Assembly (NCBI GenBank): GCA_015490805.1
Contig: WFXC01000014.1
Location: 62,001-126,000, forward strand
Origin: Candidatus Kapaibacterium sp.
GTDB taxonomy: Bacteria > Bacteroidota > Ignavibacteria > Kapaibacteriales > WFXC01
Direction of reading: 5' to 3'
Length of the DNA: 64,000 bases
Shown: piece after piece, positions 54,354 to 62,968 of the stretch
How positions within the stretch are numbered: position 1 is the stretch's first letter
Layout: every line of letters begins with the position of its first letter
Program-made: the position numbers and the translations under genes
Notes under the pieces: model-generated
The model's database searches: none
Told to the model about the DNA's origin: nothing
What the model saw: only the letters and a program-made list of their open reading frames with translations

Positions 54354-54408
54354 CAACAATCCTCCTCAATGTTGTTTCTGTTCCAGCTTGCTTGTTTCTT
54401 TAAGCTTA

Positions 54409-54416
54409 CAAAAATA
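54409..54416 (-). promoter_or_regulatory. -7 box of the acyl-CoA dehydrogenase gene
   Basis: TATTTTTG on the minus strand exactly matches TAnnTTTG, 56 bases before the start. No well-spaced TTG is found at -33. Confidence 0.45.
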
Positions 54417-54566
54417 CAAAAATCCTCTGCAACCATCTATTCAAAAGGGAATCAAGGAAAGTGTGTAATGAGCAAAAACCTGCTGCTGGATCGCAACTTT
54501 CTGCCTTACCGCTCGTTTGTATGTGCACAGTAAGGGTAAGTAGTTCAAATCAACAAAGGAACAACG

Positions 54567-54752
54567 ATGGACTTCTGGAAAAATCTCTTGGCAGGATTTC
54601 TGGCAATCATTGTTGCCTTCATAGCATTCAAAGTTCTAATGTGGTTCTTAGGCTTTTTGTTTCACTTCACCTTAGGAGTGCTCGCATTGTTCATCATTGG
54701 TTTGTTCGCACTTCCGTTGTATTTCCACTTTCGGAAAATGCTCAGCCGATAA
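54567..54752 (+). CDS. Small two-helix membrane protein
   Basis: The 61-residue protein has two hydrophobic helices (LLAGFLAIIVAFIAFKVLMW and LGVLALFIIGLFALPLYF) with a short break and basic ends. The ATG has AAAGGA upstream; 16 bases CAAAGGAACAACGATG are identical to those before the His/Asn-tailed membrane protein at 18116. No family recognised. Its codon pattern and strong ribosome-binding site support a real gene. Confidence 0.65.
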   Translation: MDFWKNLLAGFLAIIVAFIAFKVLMWFLGFLFHFTLGVLALFIIGLFALPLYFHFRKMLSR

Positions 54753-54822
54753 CCTATGGTGTTCTTTGTGAGTTAGCTCCGGTTCTCAGAGCGTAGTCTT
54801 TATGATAAAGCTTCTGTCTCCA

Positions 54823-55635
54823 CTACTGTGTAATCTTGGCAGTTAAAGGTCCCCGCAATCCCCGATATCCAACCAACTCTGCATAAATACTGCCTATCAA
54901 CACTTTCGTCGAAACCTGTACTGGAATCTTGCGCTCATCATCACTGAGCCAGATCAGAATGCTGCCTTCGCTTTTAAACAATCCCCCTTCCTGAACCAAT
55001 GGTTCGATCACAATCGTTCGAAATCGTCCTGCTTCCACATCGACAATTTCACGTCCGCGAATGACAACTTTTAAGTCATACACTCGATCCTTGTAAAAAT
55101 TCTGGAGATACAAAGTATCTCCCGCCCGCATTGTATCCAGCGGCAACGTGCGAACATAGAAAAAGGCGGAAACCACATCGTGGACAAAAAGGGGAATCTG
55201 GTAAGCAGTATCTCCAACATAGACCAGGTTTCGATAATGGTCAAATGCTGCGCGAAAATCGCGTCGGTATCCACCTTCTCGAATATGCTGTTCAAAATAC
55301 CACGGGAACACCCCATCGACATCGACCAGCGTTCGATAATAATTGCGCACCCGATATAACCAATCCAAACTCTTCAAAGACCGAACGTAAAACCGAATAT
55401 CATAACACTGGCGACCGCTATCACACGACACAAGTTTAGGTAACACTTTGAAAGCTGCTTTGCCCGCAGTTACAAACTCATAGCGAATTTTGAAATACAG
55501 CTCCTCTCCGGCGCCAAAAGCAGTGTTCGACACGGTTCGCAATGGAGCACGTCGAATGCCATAACTGCTATCAGCAGCACTCCAGCACCAGACGCTGCCC
55601 ACCAGCCAGAGAATACTGGCTATGAGAATCCTCAC
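54823..55635 (-). CDS. DUF3108 secreted protein
   Basis: Signal peptide MRILIASILWLVGSVWCWSA, then the DUF3108 pattern GEELYFKIRYEFVTAGKAAF and long beta-strands (VDVDGVFPWYFEQHIREGGY, then FVHDVVSAFFYVRTLPLDTM, VEAGRFRTIVIEPLVQEGG). DUF3108 proteins are periplasmic in Bacteroidota and Proteobacteria, of unknown role; some are lipid-handling LolA/LolB-like folds. The gene follows the next gene upstream (55674) by 38 bases on the same strand. Confidence 0.8.
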   Translation of the reverse strand: MRILIASILWLVGSVWCWSAADSSYGIRRAPLRTVSNTAFGAGEELYFKIRYEFVTAGKAAFKVLPKLVSCDSGRQCYDIRFYVRSLKSLDWLYRVRNYYRTLVDVDGVFPWYFEQHIREGGYRRDFRAAFDHYRNLVYVGDTAYQIPLFVHDVVSAFFYVRTLPLDTMRAGDTLYLQNFYKDRVYDLKVVIRGREIVDVEAGRFRTIVIEPLVQEGGLFKSEGSILIWLSDDERKIPVQVSTKVLIGSIYAELVGYRGLRGPLTAKITQ

Positions 55636-55673
55636 CGTTTACTCCTTCCTTCAATTTCCAAACGAACTGTGGA

Positions 55674-56432
55674 TCAATAGATCAATAACAAAATCCCCTG
55701 CTGCTTTACAGAAAGAATGTACACACCTGAGAGATTCACCGATGGCAATTGCGCTTTCCCTTGCCGAAGAGGAATTTTTGCCACCAGCTGTCCGTTCAGG
55801 TCACGAAGCTCACCCTGGACAAAAGGAATCGACCGAAAATGCTGAATCTGTACCCATCGCCGTTCCCTGGGAACGAAAAGTGCTGGAAAAGAAGGAGAAG
55901 ACCGAGGATAATCAACAATCCGACTGACCGAGCTTCGATACCAGACTTGGAGTGACAATTCTTGAACAGCGTTATTATCGATCACTGCCGAATCCTCCTG
56001 GGTAAGATTATAAACATACACCTCGAACGGATCAGCCAGGCGTGCCGAATCCACAATACCTGCAACTGTCCACCGAATACGGAGTGGATATCCATCTCGC
56101 TGGATATGGATCTGATGTACAATGCTATCTGACGTCTGGGGCATAGGTCGGAAATCTTCCTGGCTCATAATAGGAACTCCCGTGATAGTATCCGTACAGG
56201 GCAATAAAAATACCGGAAACAATCCTTCGGGAGGCAACAAAGGAATTTCTGCTTCCAGTGCTGTATCCAGACAAATAGTCGCATCAAGAGCAACTCCCGC
56301 CCGGAGGATATACTGATAACTGTTTGGACGTTCACTGGCAAATTGTAATTCCACTCCTACTTGCTGAGCGAAGATGCTCCAGCTTCCTAAAAGGATGCAG
56401 ATTCCAGCAATATATCGGCCCTGTTTCCACAT
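55674..56432 (-). CDS. Secreted protein with short T9SS-like C-terminal domain
   Basis: Signal peptide ending SIFAQ, a body with beta-strands (VGVELQFASERPNSYQYILR, then DSIVHQIHIQRDGYPLRIRW) of unknown function, and a C-terminal stretch RDLNGQLVAKIPLRQ plus NLSGVYILSVKQQGILLLIY that resembles the last part of a T9SS sorting domain. The ATG at 56432 is preceded by GGGGAG. A terminator lies upstream, so it starts a new unit with the DUF3108 gene. Confidence 0.6.
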   Translation of the reverse strand: MWKQGRYIAGICILLGSWSIFAQQVGVELQFASERPNSYQYILRAGVALDATICLDTALEAEIPLLPPEGLFPVFLLPCTDTITGVPIMSQEDFRPMPQTSDSIVHQIHIQRDGYPLRIRWTVAGIVDSARLADPFEVYVYNLTQEDSAVIDNNAVQELSLQVWYRSSVSRIVDYPRSSPSFPALFVPRERRWVQIQHFRSIPFVQGELRDLNGQLVAKIPLRQGKAQLPSVNLSGVYILSVKQQGILLLIY

Positions 56433-56491
56433 TCTTCTCCCCAACCTTACTTTGCACTCCACTTTTCAAACAAGATTTTTGGCATACAAAC

Positions 56492-56529
56492 AAAAAAGGC
56501 AACCACCCTTACCCGGATGGTTGCCTTTT
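56492..56529 (-). terminator. Terminator of the 56.5-64 kb cargo cluster
   Basis: Arms AAAAGGCAACCA (56494-56505) and TGGTTGCCTTTT (56518-56529) with a 12-base loop, followed on the minus strand by a U-run (A-run at 56492-56497). It lies 32 bases after the stop of the 995-residue cargo gene. Confidence 0.85.
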
Positions 56530-56560
56530 CTCTACTTTGCAATTAAATTCTTGACAACCG

Positions 56561-59548
56561 CTACCGTGCAATGACTAACCGCTGGGTAAATTGCTTATCT
56601 CCCAGGCTGACTCGACACACATAAACTCCTTCGGGCAGATTCGCAACATTCAATTTTACGGTTTGGGTACCGCTATGCACGTCATACCGATAGCTTGCGA
56701 TTTTCTTCCCTAACACCGTGATAAGTTCCACCTGTGCCGGCTGATCTTCGCGGGCAGTAATTTCCACAAAGACATACTGTTGTGCTGGCGTCGGATAAAG
56801 AGCAATCCCTTCACCAGACACAACACCGATGCTCATCAACTGAACACTTTTCACCCGCGGATCTGTAATGACTACCGCCTCGGAACTTCCCTTATCAATT
56901 GTCCCCAGAACTTCGCCTGTAACAGGATTCACAACCTTGTAGGACTGGGAAGGATTCTCAATGGCAACCACGACCGGATATTGCACCCCCTGGAACTGAA
57001 CAACCGGACTATTAGCAGCACTTTCCACATAACTACCACTTCCAAAGCGGACATCGAACAATCCTGCCGGAGGAACTGGGGGCAATTCGAACCACTTGCT
57101 GATTCCGCTTTCTCGAGAGAGATATAGCCGACCAACGTGATGGGCTTGATCGCGAATAACTACCACATCGCTGCTTCGAAGGACATCCTGTTTCCGGTCA
57201 CGAACAACACCCGCAGCTTTCATTGCATCTAACCGGAGGTACCCCTCTTCATCGGTCTTCACCCAATATCCCTTTCCGGGTTCCATCACGCTGACTTCCT
57301 TATATCCCTCATCAGTCCTGTACCAATAGACACCCGAAACTCGTGTTGGAATTGGACTCACATCAGTTAACGGATCAAATTGGATGTTATCCACATTAAC
57401 CGGTACAGACAGTCCTCCGATCGTATTCCATCCTTTCCCCAATCGCACTTTATATTGAGTCTCCCGTCCGACACTGGTTACCCGGGCCCCAGCAATAATG
57501 CTATCCAGCAACGATCCATACTTCACAAAGTATCCCCGTCCTACCTGCAGATTGTCTTCCTGATAATAGGCACCTTCAAAGAAGTAACGCGGCTTATCCA
57601 ATGCGTTCGGAAACACCGTTTTCCAGAACGGATCTGCCGGACGAACGGGAAGCGACACCAGATTCCATCCTTTCTGGAGAAAAGTAAACCGCTCTACTCT
57701 TGGGGTCGCATACTCGATAATAAACGAAGTAATGCGCGCATCTCGAATCGTAAAGGAGTAAATGGTTCCCCCGACGTGTGTTGCGTTGCGCATATCGACA
57801 CCAAAAATGGAGCCATTCAAAGTATCACGGAGAAAGAGCCGGGCATTGGGCGGAAAGTCGCTTATATCCCAACTGATCACAATCGGATAATCACTTTGTT
57901 CGGCTTTAAAGCGACAGAGATAAATAATAGTGGTATCTGCGTGGGCATCTCGAATATCACGTGACAGTGAACGTCCGGTCAAATCTCCCATACGAATATC
58001 CGTTTCCGGCGGATACCATCGTGCCTCAAAGGGTACCAATGGATCGGTTTCTGCAACTTCACCAAACAGTGGATCGACACCATCAGAAGCAGATGCTCCA
58101 GTACCAAAGATCAGTGTTTGCTGTTGTCCTTGGGCACTTTCTAAGGTAATGCGAATACCGCGTCCTGTTACGTCTTGCTCTTCAACCAGAATTTCCTCAT
58201 TTGGCTCAATCGGATTCCGCCATATAATGAAGGTTACCCGCAATCGAACAGGACTTACCAGCATTGTGGGGGAATGGAATGTAATATAACCCACATACAC
58301 TCCCGCTGGTCCCGTCGCTCGTGAAGGATCACAAATGATCCGCAAGCGTAGGGTTGGATCACTTTGGGTTGGGTTCCCCAGGGGATCGTTAATATCCCCC
58401 AAAATCCCTTCATCGATATAGTCTACATATCCTTCTCGTGAAGGCTGGGGAATAGGATTTTTCTGCCCAACCGTCTGGAACAACAACCAAGGTTGATCGG
58501 ACTGAACAAATAAATCAGTAATCCGCGACTGATCGATAATATTCACAACATCCAATTCTCGAGTAACTACTTGAGGATCTTGTGAAGCAGAGTCAATTGT
58601 CAACGGATCAATCAATTCCCACAAGGCTTTGTCTGTTCCTGGAACTTCCCGCACCACAGCACTGGGTCCAATATCTGGCTTAAATCCAAGTTGCGGGATA
58701 CGGGTCAAACGCACGTATGCCATTCCCTTCAACGTGGGTTCTGTATTGAAAGTTAAAAGATTCTCATTGGTCAAACCACCGAAAGGCTCTGGTTGCGGCT
58801 GATTTGGTACTGCATCAGGTCCCGTTGTTGGGAATGGATATTGCCATGGATCTCGCTCATTCCATCGAATGGTATCCGCAGCAATGATCAAGGGAGTGTT
58901 GGAAGCTGTTACATCACTAATTGTATTCGTTCCATCATCCTGAATCATCACTTTGAATTTTACAAAAAGCAGGATCGCCCAGTCAAACTGCCCACGTTCT
59001 CCCGGAGTCGGATTTGTAAAGTTGGTTGGAGACAGAGGCTCCGAAGAGGTTCCTACAATCCGAATTCGCCGTCCATTAGGATCACCAGCGTTTCCCGGAA
59101 TACGAGTCTTATAAAGAGGATCTGGCCGATCATCCCACTGAATCTGGAACTGTTTAGCAATAGCGAAAGTATCACTACCCCGTGTCCCAATCATTTGCAC
59201 TCCGACCGCTCTCAGCGCTCGCTTATCATATCGAATACTAAACTGAAAACTCTTGATTGGTTCTGCTGAAGCCAAATTATTCGATAGCCACGGGTTCCGG
59301 ACATAGACTGGAACAATCAAATAATGATCTTCTTTACCCAAAGGCGCAATGGGATACCATATCCGCAATCCCGGATACCGAAATTGCATATTTTGCTGAT
59401 ACTCACCATAAGCTGGTTCTTGCAACACCAAACCAAGTTGCGGCAATGACGGTGGTTCCACCTGTGCTAAAACATTACTTACAGCAAACAAGGTTACAAC
59501 CAGCAATGCACTAAGCTTACGGACAAATGGAGAAAACTGTGCCATCAT
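56561..59548 (-). CDS. Large T9SS cargo with cohesin-like, 'GWNLVSLP' and repeated beta modules
   Basis: The 995-residue protein has a signal peptide, then a cohesin-like region (IKSFQFSIRYDKRALRAVGV). An 'FEARWYPPE' module with YPIVISWDISDFPP follows. The region QKGWNLVSLPVRPADPFW and a second copy GKGWNTIGGLSVPV is followed by GKGYWVKTDEEGYL. Then comes PPVPPAGLFDVRFGSGSYVE. A T9SS type A sorting domain ends it (LYPTPAQQYVFVEI, ELITVLGKKIASY, LPEGVYVCRVSLGDKQFTQR). Signal start chosen at 59548 after AAAGGAAACAGA. Function unknown; a multi-module surface protein or adhesin is the likely kind. Confidence 0.78.
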   Translation of the reverse strand: MMAQFSPFVRKLSALLVVTLFAVSNVLAQVEPPSLPQLGLVLQEPAYGEYQQNMQFRYPGLRIWYPIAPLGKEDHYLIVPVYVRNPWLSNNLASAEPIKSFQFSIRYDKRALRAVGVQMIGTRGSDTFAIAKQFQIQWDDRPDPLYKTRIPGNAGDPNGRRIRIVGTSSEPLSPTNFTNPTPGERGQFDWAILLFVKFKVMIQDDGTNTISDVTASNTPLIIAADTIRWNERDPWQYPFPTTGPDAVPNQPQPEPFGGLTNENLLTFNTEPTLKGMAYVRLTRIPQLGFKPDIGPSAVVREVPGTDKALWELIDPLTIDSASQDPQVVTRELDVVNIIDQSRITDLFVQSDQPWLLFQTVGQKNPIPQPSREGYVDYIDEGILGDINDPLGNPTQSDPTLRLRIICDPSRATGPAGVYVGYITFHSPTMLVSPVRLRVTFIIWRNPIEPNEEILVEEQDVTGRGIRITLESAQGQQQTLIFGTGASASDGVDPLFGEVAETDPLVPFEARWYPPETDIRMGDLTGRSLSRDIRDAHADTTIIYLCRFKAEQSDYPIVISWDISDFPPNARLFLRDTLNGSIFGVDMRNATHVGGTIYSFTIRDARITSFIIEYATPRVERFTFLQKGWNLVSLPVRPADPFWKTVFPNALDKPRYFFEGAYYQEDNLQVGRGYFVKYGSLLDSIIAGARVTSVGRETQYKVRLGKGWNTIGGLSVPVNVDNIQFDPLTDVSPIPTRVSGVYWYRTDEGYKEVSVMEPGKGYWVKTDEEGYLRLDAMKAAGVVRDRKQDVLRSSDVVVIRDQAHHVGRLYLSRESGISKWFELPPVPPAGLFDVRFGSGSYVESAANSPVVQFQGVQYPVVVAIENPSQSYKVVNPVTGEVLGTIDKGSSEAVVITDPRVKSVQLMSIGVVSGEGIALYPTPAQQYVFVEITAREDQPAQVELITVLGKKIASYRYDVHSGTQTVKLNVANLPEGVYVCRVSLGDKQFTQRLVIAR

Positions 59549-59588
59549 TCTGTTTCCTTTAGCTTTTATAAACATCCCTTTTTGTTTT

Positions 59589-60800
59589 CTATTTTTTGTA
59601 TATCCATCTCATATATCGCTCTTGTCCAGAGTAAAGAGCAATAACATACAACCCACGGCTCCAGGTGATTGTCGGAATCCGGTAGTACTGTGTTCTATCG
59701 TATACTGGAAGATCGAAAATTTTTCGTCCCATACTATCGTAAACCTCAATCTTCGTCATCGGTAACTTTGTTCGAACTACCACGCCATCCGTTCCTTCTA
59801 ATACTATCTTCCACCTCTTCACCCGCTCTGCTCCTACACTGCTTATTTGTTGCCATTTAATCATCACACGACCCGTATCAAACCGCGTAACACAATGACA
59901 ATCCGGCAATATCTGGAACATTCCCAGCGCAAAATTCATCGTATCTACTGTGGATGTGCTCAGCACCATTTGCATCGAAAACGATGTCGAGATCCAGTCG
60001 GAATCCCCATAACATCTCCACTCATACCGTTGCCGCTCTGCATTCCATCTCGGCTGATCGCACTGCAAACCATTTGCTGGGAATAATTGTACTCCCCGCA
60101 CATCACCGCTACCACTAAGCTGTCTGAAATACAATCCAACTGTATCAGCCTGATTGCTAAATACATTCTGGATCTTGACCGTTAACTGCAATGTATCCAC
60201 CGGCATTGTCAGCACGGTGTCATTTTGATCAACATTTAGCCGAGCTCGCCTACCAGGTTCATCCTCAACTATTAACACTACAGGATCAACATTCCCGATA
60301 GTACCTGACACATCCACAACAGTATTGTTGTCCACTTTGCCGAAAGTCACCCGGCGCAGTACAACATAACTCGTATCTGGACATCGGGATCCACGCACGT
60401 TTCCTGCAATTGCCACCAGCGCTTCCTGAGGTTTAGCATTGCGCAGAAAACGCTGGACATTACCACCTTCTACAACAACAACCCCATCCTCGACTGTACG
60501 CATTTGAACGAAATCCATCGACTCACCCAGCGTGTTCGTTTTTAACAGCGTTGTCAACGCAAACCTCGATGGATCGTATCCAATCTCGACTGCAAACGAT
60601 AGTAAACTATCTTGCAGGCGAATCGTACCAACGGTTACTACTAAAACCACCCGCTGCACCGAGCCACAAATATCCACAGGCTGACTCCGGATTCCAACCA
60701 CCTGAGCCGCCGTTGGGAAACTCCCATTAATCAAACTTAGGAGCAATCCCAACCACCTCAATTTCTCAAAGAACTCACAACAAAAAGCTTTCCCAGCCAC
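59589..60800 (-). CDS. Secreted protein with cohesin-like domain and T9SS C-terminal domain
   Basis: A GTG start gives a signal peptide ending TAAQ. Residues about 40-150 (RVVLVVTVGTIRLQDSLLSF, AVEIGYDPSRFALTTLLKTN, VAIAGNVRG) follow the cohesin pattern: paired strands, a 'YDPS' turn, and a later V-G-x-A segment. The C-terminus has KLPMTKIEVYDSMGRKIF, TITWSRGLYVIALYSGQERY, the T9SS sorting type. It lies 40 bases after the next gene upstream and 40 bases before the large cargo gene, so the three form one unit. Confidence 0.62.
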   Translation of the reverse strand: MAGKAFCCEFFEKLRWLGLLLSLINGSFPTAAQVVGIRSQPVDICGSVQRVVLVVTVGTIRLQDSLLSFAVEIGYDPSRFALTTLLKTNTLGESMDFVQMRTVEDGVVVVEGGNVQRFLRNAKPQEALVAIAGNVRGSRCPDTSYVVLRRVTFGKVDNNTVVDVSGTIGNVDPVVLIVEDEPGRRARLNVDQNDTVLTMPVDTLQLTVKIQNVFSNQADTVGLYFRQLSGSGDVRGVQLFPANGLQCDQPRWNAERQRYEWRCYGDSDWISTSFSMQMVLSTSTVDTMNFALGMFQILPDCHCVTRFDTGRVMIKWQQISSVGAERVKRWKIVLEGTDGVVVRTKLPMTKIEVYDSMGRKIFDLPVYDRTQYYRIPTITWSRGLYVIALYSGQERYMRWIYKK

Positions 60801-60839
60801 AGGCTTACAACTGCTTTCTCACGTTTTTCTCTATCACAA

Positions 60840-62861
60840 TTACTGCTTTGCTATTTGATAAATGTCAACGACCTGACCATCTCGGACAATCTGCCAGAAA
60901 TAGATACCCGATGCCACGGGATTTCCACTTTCATCTTTACCATTCCAACTCAACTGTTGCATTTGCCCAGCTTCTAAACGACCACTCCACAAGGTTCTGA
61001 CCTTTTGCCCTAATTCGTTGACAACCCGAATTGTGTAATGCCCCGACTCCGGAGTAACATATCTCATCTGAACTTCATTAACAAAGGGATTCGGGAAAAC
61101 CCGAAGCGCGGTCTGCTCCTTACCAGCACTCGCAATCATTAAGATCGCCCCTTTGCGCTGGACATCGTTAAACCGAAGATCTGATATCGTCACAGTGGTA
61201 CCTGCAGGACGAATAATCAAATACCCCACGATTCCGGGAGCAAAATCTCCAGTTCCTGCCACCGCCACACGGTTTCCACTCCATTGCGCGTACAATCTCT
61301 GATCCTGGTTAACAACACCAACAAATTCTTCAATGGTAGCATTGGAAACTGTAAAGGTAAATCCAACAGTAGAATGCACATATCCATTGAGCCGAACCGG
61401 AATGCTCACCATTCCATTGCCTATTGCTTCGGCTGTCCCAAACTCTACGGTTGTCGCTCGCATTAGCGCTGCTGCCTTCCCGTATCCCGGAATGGTATCC
61501 AGCAGCCAGGGCAGATCTGGCACTTTCCCGGCAATGTAGTTCAAAATCAAAGCAGCATCGTATTCATTTGCCTGGAAGTACAAGTTGTTTCGAGAATCAT
61601 CGGCAGGCAGATCATCATAAACCCCAGCGCTTTTTACTGGCCACTCCCGACGATAGACAACCAAGTTTCCATCTTGATCCAGGGAATCGCCGCTATTGTC
61701 CAGCTTCCGGGAAGAATACCAGAAACGCCCATTGTGATTCACATCTGCATGGTACGCCTGTCGGAACATCAAGCTATCTAGGGGTTGATTCTGCGCTACC
61801 GCCCGGAGAATGGTTAACACGTCATTGAGTGTCACATACCGATTCTGTGGCAATCCCGCATGCAATTGTCCGGGAATTTGAGACATATTGGCATCACCAT
61901 CCCCCCATCCAGCGATACCCGGTTTCGGCGTAGCGATAAATACAATAATGTTGTTATTTGCGCGAGACGGGGGCCAGATGCTGGTCAATCGCTGGCTCTT
62001 GATCACACTATCCTGCCCATCATATCCAGGAATGTAAGCACTGGAAGTGCTGTCTTCTATGAAAAGCCCATTCATAAAGGAGGTATTTCCTCCCTGAGTC
62101 AGTGATACTGACTCCAATCCTACCGAAGAACCACTAATCTTTGTAATACCTGGAATGCCACCAATGATTCCATAATGAAACTCAATATTCCCTTGATCGC
62201 CCGTTTTTGGCTCGCCAACAGCCGGTGACTCATAGATTTTCACCTGGAAATTGGCAATACTGGAAGGCTGCGGCGCCGGATTAGCTGCGTTGGGATTGTT
62301 AGGATCAGTCGGGTCAAAGAAATAATTCACGTTCAAATTCTTCCACTGAATGGTCAGCACCCGTGAACCGGGTTGTCCGGAAATGTAATAAGAAATTTCC
62401 GACGGCATAAATCCAATGTCGCTGGGCGTACGATAATAATGATCTCCCCAGAACGGAGCAATTACCCCATTAGGAGAGTTCTTGCTGAACATATTGTTGG
62501 GATCATTCGTCCCAAAAACGGCTGGCAAATCTCCGACCTGAACAAAACCATTAACATTGACCTGAATTCGGGTATATCGCTGTCCATCAAATTCAAATTC
62601 AAACGGCAACTCAATGCCGAATTCCTGTGTCACAGGATTATAATAAAATCCATCGTCCGGATCCAGAATACTCGAATTCAAAGGATCCCGAAAATCCTCA
62701 GCCGGGAGCACCACTCGATCTGTTGGTAATTCCTGATAGGGTGCATTCTCAATCGTATTGGTAAAGTAAGAATAAATCTGTGCAAAAGTGTTTGCTACAG
62801 GCAACAAAAGAAGCCCTACAGCAAATGCTGCCACAGAAAAAATCCGTTGCTGCAATTTCAT
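60840..62861 (-). CDS. Secreted protein with dockerin-like and cohesin-like segments and T9SS C-terminal domain
   Basis: The 673-residue protein has a clear signal peptide (MKLQQRIFSVAAFAVGLLLL) and GGGAAGAG before the ATG. The N-terminal 300 residues resemble surface globular domains: ELPFEFEFDGQRYTRIQVNV, NGFVQVGDLP and GVIAPFWGDHY. Next is a dockerin-like stretch, GDANMS...YVTLNDVLTILRAVAQN and HADVNHNGRF with YDAALILNYIAGKV, the F-hand pattern 'D-x-N-x-x-G...D-a-x-x-I-L-x-Y-I-a-G' with an insertion. A cohesin-like segment GFTFTVSNATIEEFVGVVNQ follows. The C-terminus (FPNPFVNEVQMRYVTPESGH, GIYFWQIVRDGQVVDIYQI) is FlgD/T9SS sorting type. Confidence 0.72.
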   Translation of the reverse strand: MKLQQRIFSVAAFAVGLLLLPVANTFAQIYSYFTNTIENAPYQELPTDRVVLPAEDFRDPLNSSILDPDDGFYYNPVTQEFGIELPFEFEFDGQRYTRIQVNVNGFVQVGDLPAVFGTNDPNNMFSKNSPNGVIAPFWGDHYYRTPSDIGFMPSEISYYISGQPGSRVLTIQWKNLNVNYFFDPTDPNNPNAANPAPQPSSIANFQVKIYESPAVGEPKTGDQGNIEFHYGIIGGIPGITKISGSSVGLESVSLTQGGNTSFMNGLFIEDSTSSAYIPGYDGQDSVIKSQRLTSIWPPSRANNNIIVFIATPKPGIAGWGDGDANMSQIPGQLHAGLPQNRYVTLNDVLTILRAVAQNQPLDSLMFRQAYHADVNHNGRFWYSSRKLDNSGDSLDQDGNLVVYRREWPVKSAGVYDDLPADDSRNNLYFQANEYDAALILNYIAGKVPDLPWLLDTIPGYGKAAALMRATTVEFGTAEAIGNGMVSIPVRLNGYVHSTVGFTFTVSNATIEEFVGVVNQDQRLYAQWSGNRVAVAGTGDFAPGIVGYLIIRPAGTTVTISDLRFNDVQRKGAILMIASAGKEQTALRVFPNPFVNEVQMRYVTPESGHYTIRVVNELGQKVRTLWSGRLEAGQMQQLSWNGKDESGNPVASGIYFWQIVRDGQVVDIYQIAKQ

Positions 62862-62915
62862 AACTCTTCCCTTTATGTTATTCCAACATTTTAACTGTCA
62901 CAGTTTTATCTGTTC

Positions 62916-62952
62916 TCCGGGAACTCCTTTTTATACCAAAGGAGCTCCCGGA
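62916..62952 (-). terminator. Large hairpin between two cargo genes
   Basis: Nearly perfect 15-bp arms TCCGGGAACTCCTTT (62916-62930) and AAAGGAGCTCCCGGA (62938-62952) with one A/C mismatch around a seven-base loop. No U-run follows on the minus strand, so readthrough to the next cargo gene is possible. It may stabilise processed 3' or 5' ends. Confidence 0.55.
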
Positions 62953-62968
62953 AACATTCTGCCGTACT

